Shown here: piece after piece, positions 1-5,114 of the stretch
How positions within the stretch are numbered: position 1 is the first letter of the stretch
Layout: each line of letters begins with the position of its first letter
Origin: Planctomycetota bacterium
GTDB taxonomy: Bacteria; Planctomycetota; UBA1135; UBA2386
Assembly (NCBI GenBank): GCA_020425885.1
Contig: JAGQRA010000578.1
Span: 1 to 5,114, forward strand
Length of the DNA: 5,114 nt
Direction of reading: 5' to 3'
Program-made: the position numbers and the translations under genes
Notes under the pieces: model-generated
Database searches by the model: none
The model's input: the letters and a program-made list of their open reading frames with translations, nothing else
Told to the model about the DNA's origin: nothing

Positions 1-2911
1 AGAGGGCGACGAACAGGAACTTCGGGATACAGCTGAAACCGACGGCTCCACCAGGGAACGACTTCACGGTGTGCTTGCCCGAGTGGAAGTAGGGCGTGCG
101 CAGATAGGCCAGATTGAAGGCAGTCGCCTGCCCGAAGGCCGCACCGAAGTTCAGCAGGTTGTCGGTGCACATATCGATGATCGAGTCACCACTGAGATAG
201 TCGCCGAGGCTGCCGGGCGCACCCGAGCCGCCGAACTTCTGCGTGACGGTCCACTCCTTCTGACGGTAGGTCGGCGGCAGGATGAAGCCACCGATGCTCG
301 GGTTGAGCGGCAGCGGACCACCCGGCGTGCTGGTCAGCCACAGTCGCGAGACCTGGCCGAGCCCGCTGTCGTCGACGTGTCCGATCATGACACCGCCGAA
401 CTGGGCGACGTGGTCGTAGATCATCGACTTGGCGCGCGGGAAGGCCACGTTCGTGACCGTGCCGATCATGTCGTTGAAGCCGATCCCGTTGACGCCGTCG
501 GGGCCGGACTCGTAGATCGCGACCGTGCCGTTGTCGTTGAGGATGTAGGCGTAATAGAGGCCCGACCCGTTGCCGCTACCCTGGTAGCGTTCGGTGACGA
601 TGAGGGCGATCGGACGGTTCAGGAAGCCACCGACCGTGCGGCGCACGGTGAAGTCGAAGGCGCTGATGATCGTCATGAAGTTCGAGTCGGTCGAGACGAC
701 GAGGATGTCCTCACCGTCCGGCTGCCACGAGACCGCGGTCGGGCCGCGCTCGACACGGGTCTCGGCGACGATCTGGTTGAAGTTGCCGCTCGTCGGGTCG
801 ATGTCGATGAAGCTGACCGAGGCGCTGGCGAAGTTGGTCACCGCGAGCCGGGTCATGTTCGGCGACATCGCCATGCTGACCGGGTCGGACAGCTGGATCG
901 TGTCGAGCACCGTGAAGCGGTTGCTGTTGACCACGACGACCTGGCGGTTGTCACGGTCGAGCACGTAGAGGAAGTGCCCGACCTGCTGGCGATAGGTGAA
1001 CGGGCAGAACGGTGGCGGCGGCGGCGGCGAACCGGGAGCCGGCTGCGGGCCGACGAAGACACCCATGAAGGCGGTGCCGAAGACGCCGAGCTCGCCGAGG
1101 TTCGACGAGAACGGGTTGCCGAGGACGAGCAGGTTCAGCGGCGACGTGATGCAGCCGGCAGGCGGACCACCCGTGGCCATGGCGCCCGGAGGACCGTAGC
1201 TGGACTTCGTCACCGGCTCCTCGCCGAAGATGGCGCGGTTCGGGTTCGGCGGCGGGAACACGAGCCGCGGCGGGTTGGGAATGGGCGGCTGCGTGATCGT
1301 GTTGCCGGGCATCTGCGCGCCCATGAACTCGTTGATCTGGTTGGCCCGGCTCGCGTTGACGTTGATGTTCTCGTTGTTGAACACGAGATCGAGCGGAGCG
1401 CCGATGTGGATGTCGGTCACGTCACCGACGATCGGGTCACGCAGCAGACGCGTCTCACCGTTGGTGTCCTGCGTCAGCGTGAAGACGCCGCTACCACCCG
1501 CATCGAGGCTGCTCGTTCCGGGCGCGAGCGGCGGGTTGGTACCGGTCAGGCCGATGTTCGGATTGAGCGGGAAGCGGGTCGTGTCCGGATCGCCGGTGCC
1601 CTGACCGAAACCGTTGAGGTCGATGACGGAAACACCCGGCGAAGCACCACCGATGCCGACATAGACGACCTCCGGAGCGACCGGGGCATTGACGATGCCC
1701 GGCCCGATGCCGGTGGTGAACTGGGTCGCGATCGCCTGACCGATCAGCATGCCGGTGAGGCTGTGGATCGTCGTCGGCTGCACGATGAAGTCGACCGTCG
1801 ACGAGCCCGGCAGGCTGTAGGCCGGCGTGATGATGTAGTTCATCAGGTCGCCGTACGTCACCGGGTCGGCGTGATACTGGATCGGGAACTTCTGCGCCGA
1901 GGCCGTCACTTCGAGCGTGACACCGGCCGCCGGCGGCGTGAACTGCGTCGGATCGAAGAACTGGCCGACTTCGGCGGGCTGGACCGGCTTGTTGAAGCGC
2001 ACCAGGATCGTCGTGGTCGGATCGACACCGGTTTCGCTGTTGCCGGGCGAGATCTTCGGCGCGGACGTCGTGTAGCCGAGGACCTGCGGCGGATTGGGGT
2101 CGGCGCCGACCGTGGTCGCGGTCGCGACCTCCTGCTCGAGGATGTCGTTCTCGGTGTCGAGCACCGCATTCGTCACGACGATGCGCAGCAGGCGGTTGGC
2201 CGGGAACGTCTCGATGGTCGTCAGATCGTCGTCGGTGTCGGCAACGAACGTGAAGGACTTCTTGCCGACGAGATCGGCAGCACCCGCAAAGGACGGGAAG
2301 CCGGCGGCGCGCGTCTCACCCGCGGGGAGCTGGATGTTGCTGCCGTTGGCCTCGACCGCGAGCACCTTCTCGAGCTGACCATTGACGTTGTAGTAGGTGT
2401 AGCCGTTGACGAAGCCACGTCCCTGCACCGTCGTCGAGGTCTCGGTCGCCGGATCGTAGGCGAGGATATTCAACGCACCGGTCAAACCCGAGTTGCCCTG
2501 GTTGGCCAACAGGTTGCTGAGGATCGAATCGACGTCGAGCTTGTGCGAGAACGTGAAGTGCAGGAAGTGGTTGCCCGGGTTGCCGTCGGGCAGCAGCGCT
2601 GTCGGCGACAACGTGGCGACCGGCAGCACGCCATTGGCCCCCTTCGCATTCGCCTTCAACGTGTCGATGCTCTCGATGTTGACGACGTTGGTGGTCGGGT
2701 TGCCGAACGAATCGACCGTCCGGATGCGATACGGATAGACGGCTCCCGTGCCGGTGCTGATGCTGACGACCTTGAAGTCGCCACGGTTGTCGCGGTCGCC
2801 CGGCGTTCCACCCGCACACCCACCGAGGAGGATGGGCAAGCTGAGCAACGGCAGGAGAAGGATGGGACCGACAAAGGAAGCGGAAGGCGACCTGAGGGAA
2901 GTGGCTTTCAT
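1..2911 (-). CDS. Large surface lipoprotein with SbsA-type Ig-like domain(s) and YVTN/YncE-type beta-propeller, C-terminus cut by window edge
   Basis: The frame is open for 970 codons from the ATG at 2911-2909 to base 1. The N-terminus is a lipoprotein signal: Lys2 and Arg7, a hydrophobic core at residues 13-29, and the lipobox L-G-G-C with Cys32 as the lipidated residue. Residues 98-265 look like a degenerate Ig-like domain. Residues 280-400 fit an SbsA/Big_5 Ig-like domain: a 'TGVDPTTTILVRFNKPV' opening, an 'NYIITPAYSL' middle and an 'IATQFTTG' end. A YVTN-type strand (VYVGIGG...VSVIDL) lies at 416-432, and stronger blades follow at about 647-705, 724-762 and 786-806. Between them is a Gly/Pro/Asn-rich stretch with Pro629-634. 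Cys587/636 and Cys915/961 could form disulfides. I infer anchoring in the outer or cell-surface membrane and a binding or structural role; no catalytic motif is seen. An in-frame GTG eight codons upstream is less likely as the start. The Shine-Dalgarno is weak (GGCGGA, about 10 bases before the ATG). Confidence 0.9.
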   Translation of the reverse strand, partial: MKATSLRSPSASFVGPILLLPLLSLPILLGGCAGGTPGDRDNRGDFKVVSISTGTGAVYPYRIRTVDSFGNPTTNVVNIESIDTLKANAKGANGVLPVATLSPTALLPDGNPGNHFLHFTFSHKLDVDSILSNLLANQGNSGLTGALNILAYDPATETSTTVQGRGFVNGYTYYNVNGQLEKVLAVEANGSNIQLPAGETRAAGFPSFAGAADLVGKKSFTFVADTDDDLTTIETFPANRLLRIVVTNAVLDTENDILEQEVATATTVGADPNPPQVLGYTTSAPKISPGNSETGVDPTTTILVRFNKPVQPAEVGQFFDPTQFTPPAAGVTLEVTASAQKFPIQYHADPVTYGDLMNYIITPAYSLPGSSTVDFIVQPTTIHSLTGMLIGQAIATQFTTGIGPGIVNAPVAPEVVYVGIGGASPGVSVIDLNGFGQGTGDPDTTRFPLNPNIGLTGTNPPLAPGTSSLDAGGSGVFTLTQDTNGETRLLRDPIVGDVTDIHIGAPLDLVFNNENINVNASRANQINEFMGAQMPGNTITQPPIPNPPRLVFPPPNPNRAIFGEEPVTKSSYGPPGAMATGGPPAGCITSPLNLLVLGNPFSSNLGELGVFGTAFMGVFVGPQPAPGSPPPPPPFCPFTYRQQVGHFLYVLDRDNRQVVVVNSNRFTVLDTIQLSDPVSMAMSPNMTRLAVTNFASASVSFIDIDPTSGNFNQIVAETRVERGPTAVSWQPDGEDILVVSTDSNFMTIISAFDFTVRRTVGGFLNRPIALIVTERYQGSGNGSGLYYAYILNDNGTVAIYESGPDGVNGIGFNDMIGTVTNVAFPRAKSMIYDHVAQFGGVMIGHVDDSGLGQVSRLWLTSTPGGPLPLNPSIGGFILPPTYRQKEWTVTQKFGGSGAPGSLGDYLSGDSIIDMCTDNLLNFGAAFGQATAFNLAYLRTPYFHSGKHTVKSFPGGAVGFSCIPKFLFVAL
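1010..1027 (-). repeat. GGC/CCG trinucleotide run encoding six consecutive prolines
   Basis: Six proline codons in a row (five CCG, one CCA) encode Pro629-634 of the lipoprotein, just before Cys636 and the strongest propeller blade. A run this long is expected to stall ribosomes without elongation factor P. It probably acts as a rigid linker between the low-complexity region and the propeller. As a trinucleotide run it may also vary in length between strains. Confidence 0.7.
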
Positions 2912-3043
2912 GGGAATATGATCCGCCGTGTCCACTGGGACGATGGCGGCGGTGGGTCTGCTCCGGGAAGCGTCCAGTCAGGGGGAGAGCCGTAGCACGT
3001 TACAACACGTTGGGTTCCATGCAAGCTGACGAAACCTCGCAAT

Positions 3044-3086
3044 CGCCGTTGTCGTCGGACGAACCGCCGTCGTCAAACGGACGAAC
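3044..3086 (-). repeat. Two contiguous imperfect 21/22-bp direct repeats upstream of the lipoprotein gene
   Basis: Read on the minus strand, the unit is GTTCGTCCG, then 7-8 variable bases, then CGGCG. It occurs twice back to back, about 135 bp upstream of the lipoprotein start. A -35-like TTGACG (3076-3071) lies in the first unit, with a poor -10-like GACAAC 17 bases later. The position suggests a regulator-binding site or promoter region, but the repeat could also be a chance local duplication. Confidence 0.4.
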
Positions 3087-3123
3087 TCGAAGTCGCCGCC
3101 GGCCGAAGCCCTTGGCAATCCCC

Positions 3124-3137
3124 CCGGCGGGCGCCGG
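3124..3137. repeat. Perfect 6-bp GC inverted repeat
   Basis: CCGGCG and CGCCGG are separated by two bases, so the hairpin would form with four or five pairs and a small loop in a transcript of either strand. There is no T-tract beside it, which argues against a simple terminator. It lies in the presumed upstream region of the lipoprotein gene. Confidence 0.4.
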
Positions 3138-3168
3138 AGATGCGAGTTGGAAGCAAACGCGGTGCCTT

Positions 3169-3190
3169 GCCGGTAGCCCGGCTCGATTTT
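3169..3190 (+). terminator. Terminator-like hairpin with T-tract on the plus strand
   Basis: GCCGG and CCGGC flank the loop TAGC, and the sequence TCGATTTT follows. This is the form of a short rho-independent terminator read on the plus strand. No plus-strand gene precedes it, so it might stop antisense transcription or be coincidental. The five-pair stem is short. Confidence 0.25.
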
Positions 3191-3292
3191 CCCTGGCCCA
3201 CCTTCCGGGCGGGCGATCGCAGACCAGAGAAGTCGACGTAATCGACTGCAAATACTGATCTTCAGCAGAGCTCACGTGGTGAGGGAAGGCGC

Positions 3293-3325
3293 CGAGCGCA
3301 TCCGCTCAACGAGCGAATGCGCTCG
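3293..3325 (-). terminator. Long GC-rich hairpin just after the exported Arg-rich gene, probable transcription terminator
   Basis: The stem pairs 3293-3301 with 3317-3325 (nine base pairs), has one C-A mismatch, then pairs 3303-3307 with 3311-3315 (five base pairs) around the three-base loop AAC. It starts 9 bases after the stop codon (3337-3335) of the minus-strand gene. Beyond it the minus strand reads GCGCCTTCCCTCACC, so the U-tract is weak. Termination may therefore be partial, factor-assisted, or the hairpin may protect the 3' end. Confidence 0.6.
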
Positions 3326-3334
3326 CGGGATGGC

Positions 3335-4018
3335 TCAGCCGATCCGCCTCGACCGCATGGGCTGGACCCGACCATCTACCCCTCGCAGCCCCAGGAACGG
3401 ACGCCTGACTTCGCCGCGTGCACCGGCGCCCGATCGGCCGCGCATCTGCCCCATCTCCCCGGGACCGCGGGTGCCGATTTCCCGGCGCTGCCCGAACCCC
3501 CGCGGCATCCCGTGCTGCATTCCCCGCGGCATGCTCTGTTGCATCCTGTGCTGCATCCACTGCTGCATTCGTGCGCGGATTCTCTCGCGCAACTGCTGCG
3601 GCATCCTGCCGCGGGCCATCTCCCGCATCTTCCCGATGCGTTCGCGCAGGGCACCGCGCCGGTCGGCCATCCGCTGCCCCTTGCCGTGTCGGCCGTTCCC
3701 GGTTCGCCCCTCAGGGTTCCGCCCCCGCCCGGAACGCTGCGCCCGCTCGGCCTGCCGGCCATGCTTCGCCCGACCACCACGTTGGCCGCGCTCACCGCGC
3801 TCACCGCGTCGGCCGCGCTCACCGCGTTCGCTGCGTTGCTCGCGCTCCGCGGGCTCGCCACGTTCACCGCGCTGGCGGGGTGCGGCGCGCTCGCCGCGCT
3901 CGGGATTCTCGGCGCGCGGCGACGGACGCTCGCGTTGTCGGCCACGTTCCTGAGCCACGGTCTGCCCCGCGAGCAACACCATCAGGGTCATCGCGAGCAT
4001 CTTCAATCGGTTTGTCAT
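3335..4018 (-). CDS. Exported Arg/Gly-rich, Met-repeat protein of unknown function (227 aa)
   Basis: I do not recognise a family. Residues 1-22 are a Sec signal peptide: N-R-L-K start, hydrophobic core MLAMTLMVLLAG, cleavage probably after T-V-A. The mature chain is low-complexity and very basic, with 56 Arg in 227 residues. Residues 39-83 are (E/Q)RG-type repeats, and G66-R83 gives six Gly-X-Arg triplets, collagen-like in spacing. Residues 120-150 could form a charged helix (RERIGKMREMARGR...). Residues 151-174 are six tetrapeptides each led by Met, with His at 157 and 169. The upstream GAGAGAGGA places the core SD about 7 bases from this ATG; an adjacent ATG at 4021 is the alternative, and one at 4087 lacks an SD and would bury the signal. 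Binding of polyanions, nucleic acid or soft metal ions is possible but is inference. The mirrored plus-strand frame is also open, but this strand has the signal peptide, SD and better third-position GC. Confidence 0.75.
   Translation of the reverse strand: MTNRLKMLAMTLMVLLAGQTVAQERGRQRERPSPRAENPERGERAAPRQRGERGEPAEREQRSERGERGRRGERGERGQRGGRAKHGRQAERAQRSGRGRNPEGRTGNGRHGKGQRMADRRGALRERIGKMREMARGRMPQQLRERIRARMQQWMQHRMQQSMPRGMQHGMPRGFGQRREIGTRGPGEMGQMRGRSGAGARGEVRRPFLGLRGVDGRVQPMRSRRIG
3497..3568 (-). repeat. Six 12-bp units encoding Met-led tetrapeptides
   Basis: The 72 bp encode six successive four-residue units MQQW, MQHR, MQQS, MPRG, MQHG and MPRG (residues 151-174 of the exported protein). 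Met recurs exactly every fourth residue. The DNA units are imperfect (ATGCAGCAG, ATGCAGCAC, ATGCCGCGG types), so this is an old or selected expansion and not a fresh duplication. Confidence 0.75.
3776..3901 (-). repeat. GAGCGCGGT-type repeats encoding Glu-Arg-Gly triplets
   Basis: Degenerate 9-bp units built on GAGCGCGG(T/C) encode E-R-G / Q-R-G / R-R-G triplets at residues 40-81 of the exported protein. Synonymous variation (CGC, CGT, CGA; GGC, GGT) between units suggests selection on the peptide more than recent DNA slippage. Confidence 0.65.
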
Positions 4019-4021
4019 CAT

Positions 4022-4134
4022 CGGTCCTCTCTCGTTCTGGAGACTGGTTGGGCCGCAGTAACGCGCCTCGAACCGACAACCCACCAACGGGACGAAACGC
4101 GCACTCGGTGCCGCCTGGCCCTACGATCCTCAGG
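4022..4134. promoter_or_regulatory. Divergent intergenic region expected to hold promoters for the exported protein and ligD
   Basis: The two flanking genes start back to back, so both promoters should lie here or just inside the genes. On the plus strand a -10-like TACGAT (4122-4127) is followed by seven bases and then the A of the ligD ATG, with no Shine-Dalgarno and no good -35. On the minus strand I see only the ribosome binding site and no clear promoter hexamers. Confidence 0.4.
4025..4033 (-). promoter_or_regulatory. Ribosome binding site that fixes the start of the exported Arg-rich protein
   Basis: The minus strand reads GAGAGAGGACCGATGATG. The GAGG core ends four bases before the first ATG (4021) and seven before the second (4018). 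The latter spacing is nearer the usual optimum, so 4018 is preferred. Either start gives essentially the same signal peptide. Confidence 0.6.
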
Positions 4135-5114
4135 ATGAGCGATCCGCTCGACGAGTACCGCGGCAAGCGCGACTTCCGGATCACGCCCGAACCGGCGCCG
4201 GCCGAAGTGCGCAGCGGCGGCGACTCGACGTTCGTCGTCCATCGCCACGAGGCCCGAAACCTCCACTACGACCTTCGGCTCCAGCACAACGGCGTGCTGT
4301 GCTCCTGGGCCGTTCCCAAGGGGTTCTCGTACGATCCGACCGAGAAGCGCCTCGCCGTCCGCACCGAGGACCATCCGCTCGAATACGAACACTTCCATGG
4401 ACGCATCCCGCGCGGCCAATACGGCGCCGGCACGATGATGATCTGGGATCGCGGCCGCTACGAGCTGGTCAAGATCACCGATTGGGACGAGGCGTTGGCC
4501 CGCGGCGAGTTGAAGTTACGCCTCTGCGGTCGCCGGCTGCGTGGCGAGTGGCACCTGGTTCGTACCCAGCAGGCGAACAACAGCTGGCTCTTGTTCAAGT
4601 CGCGCGACAGCTACTCCGGACACTCGCGCGACAGCGCTCTCGGCGTCGACATCGACACCACCGACGAGGTCGCCATCGAGCCCGACACGCTGCGGCCGAT
4701 GCGATGCGCTGGCGAACGTGCCACCTTCACCGACCCGGCGTGGGTCTTCGAGATGGAGTTCGCCGGACACCGCTGCTTCGCGCAGAAGAACGGCGCGACC
4801 AGCGCGATCCTCGGCCTCGACGATGCCCCGGCTACGGTCCGCGCCGCGCTGCTCGAACTGCGGTGCGAGCGCGCGCTGATCGACGGCGTCCTCGTCGCCC
4901 TCGATCCGCACGGGCTGCCGAGTCTCTCGTTGCTGCGCTCCACGCTCGCCGGCGACGACCGCGCCCATCTCGCCTACTACGCATTCGATCTGCTCCAGTG
5001 GGAGGACTACGACCTGCGCCGGCTGCCGTTGTTCGACCGCAAGGCGGCGTTGCGCACGCTGATCCCCGACCACCGCCACCTGTTCTACGTCGATCACGTC
5101 GCCGGCAACGGCAT
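4135..5114 (+). CDS. ligD: LigD-family protein: 3'-phosphoesterase domain plus ATP-dependent DNA ligase-like domain with eroded active site, 3' end cut
   Basis: LigD proteins process and seal DNA ends in bacterial non-homologous end joining with Ku. The first 326 residues are visible. Residues 10-155 are the phosphoesterase (PE) domain. R12-D13-F14 and E19, H38, the L-H44-Y-D46-L-R48 motif, P-K62-G, K-R72-L and E-D-H80-P-L-E-Y84 correspond, at nearly constant offset, to catalytic residues recalled for Pseudomonas LigD PE (His42, His48, Asp50, Arg52, Lys66, Arg76, His84, Tyr88), so metal-dependent 3'-end healing looks intact. Residues 185-326 match the ligase adenylation domain (W203-V-F-E-M, motif III Y282-A-F-D-L-L, L-P-L-F-D-R-K). 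However, motif I KxDG reads E208-F-A210-G and the later DGE reads D-G-V252. Motifs IV and V, the OB fold and any polymerase domain lie outside the window. No SD precedes the ATG. It is divergent from the exported-protein gene. The symbol denotes the family; ligase activity is doubtful. Confidence 0.9.
   Translation, partial: MSDPLDEYRGKRDFRITPEPAPAEVRSGGDSTFVVHRHEARNLHYDLRLQHNGVLCSWAVPKGFSYDPTEKRLAVRTEDHPLEYEHFHGRIPRGQYGAGTMMIWDRGRYELVKITDWDEALARGELKLRLCGRRLRGEWHLVRTQQANNSWLLFKSRDSYSGHSRDSALGVDIDTTDEVAIEPDTLRPMRCAGERATFTDPAWVFEMEFAGHRCFAQKNGATSAILGLDDAPATVRAALLELRCERALIDGVLVALDPHGLPSLSLLRSTLAGDDRAHLAYYAFDLLQWEDYDLRRLPLFDRKAALRTLIPDHRHLFYVDHVAGNG

Larger units (their letters stand above)
2912..3334. 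other. Intergenic region of about 420 bp with hairpins and a short tandem repeat, no convincing gene
   Basis: This stretch lies between the exported Arg-rich gene and the lipoprotein gene, both on the minus strand, and should carry the lipoprotein promoter and leader. I see no ribosome binding site, signal peptide or recognisable domain in its short open frames (minus 3275-3000 starting with GTG, plus 3010-3258 starting with TTG). It contains inverted repeats at 3124-3137, 3169-3182, 3231-3247 and 3293-3325, the palindrome GCGATCGC at 3213-3220, and a tandem repeat at 3044-3086. I compared it by eye with c-di-GMP, TPP and cobalamin riboswitch cores and found no adequate match. Confidence 0.6.

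Noticed and set aside
71..2995. A 974-codon open frame on the plus strand across the whole lipoprotein gene
   Set aside because: Its codons are exact reverse complements of the minus-strand codons, so it stays open simply because the lipoprotein uses no TTA, CTA or TCA codons over this span. The product is an Arg/Asp/Val-rich mix with no signal, domain or motif, whereas the minus strand encodes a lipobox, an Ig-like domain and propeller blades.
3100..3230. Possible c-di-GMP (GEMM), TPP or cobalamin riboswitch
   Set aside because: Fragments such as GCCGGGCTACCGGC and AAGCAAACG recall parts of these cores, but the required conserved blocks do not occur together in the right order on either strand.
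3000..3275. Small open frames on both strands in the intergenic region (minus 3275-3000, plus 3010-3258)
   Set aside because: They start at GTG and TTG respectively without a Shine-Dalgarno, have no signal or domain, and overlap each other and the hairpins; compositional openness explains them.
3276..3953. A 225-codon plus-strand frame rich in Arg, Pro, Cys and Ser
   Set aside because: It is a second out-of-register shadow of the repeat-rich minus-strand gene, with no recognisable domain or ribosome binding site.
3317..4138. A 273-codon plus-strand frame whose TGA overlaps the ligD ATG as ATGA, suggesting translational coupling
   Set aside because: It is the in-register mirror of the minus-strand exported protein and gives a low-complexity Leu/His/Pro/Ala-rich chain with no SD. 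The minus strand has a signal peptide, a good SD and higher third-position GC. The ATGA overlap is probably chance.
4516..5097. Minus-strand open frame of 193 codons inside ligD
   Set aside because: It is antisense to a clearly recognisable LigD coding sequence and has no identifiable features of its own.

Overview
The window is GC-rich bacterial DNA (C/G strongly preferred at third codon positions). It holds three real protein genes, two of which run off the window ends. From left to right they are: a large surface lipoprotein on the minus strand (C-terminus cut at base 1); an intergenic stretch of about 420 bp; a small exported Arg/Gly/Met-rich protein on the minus strand; a divergent gap of about 115 bp; and the 5' part of a LigD-family DNA-repair gene on the plus strand (cut at base 5114). 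No rRNA, tRNA, CRISPR array, insertion sequence or phage gene is visible. The lipoprotein architecture (lipobox, SbsA-type Ig-like domains, YVTN-type beta-propeller) and the low-complexity exported protein recall environmental Planctomycetes or other large-genome Gram-negative bacteria, but no taxonomic marker is present and this is only a guess.

Bases 1-2911 (minus): one uninterrupted frame of 970 residues starts with a lipoprotein signal (Cys32). It continues into one or two Ig-like domains, a first propeller-like strand, a Gly/Pro/Asn-rich stretch of about 200 residues with a six-proline run, and then clearer propeller blades. Bases 2912-3334 hold no convincing gene but several hairpins and an imperfect tandem repeat. 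The best hairpin lies directly behind the small exported gene and probably ends its transcript.

Bases 3335-4018 (minus) encode a 227-residue exported protein that is about 25% Arg. It has collagen-like Gly-X-Arg triplets and six consecutive Met-led tetrapeptides, and it has a good ribosome binding site. Bases 4135-5114 (plus) encode a LigD-type protein. Its N-terminal 3'-phosphoesterase domain keeps every catalytic residue I can recall, but the following ATP-dependent ligase domain has lost the motif I lysine (KxDG reads E-F-A-G) and other nucleotide-contacting residues, while the fold-level motif III is well kept. This apparent pseudo-ligase fused to an intact end-processing domain is the most interesting item in the window.

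The three genes do not form an obvious pathway. The two minus-strand genes point the same way but are separated by a likely terminator, and the repair gene is divergent from both.
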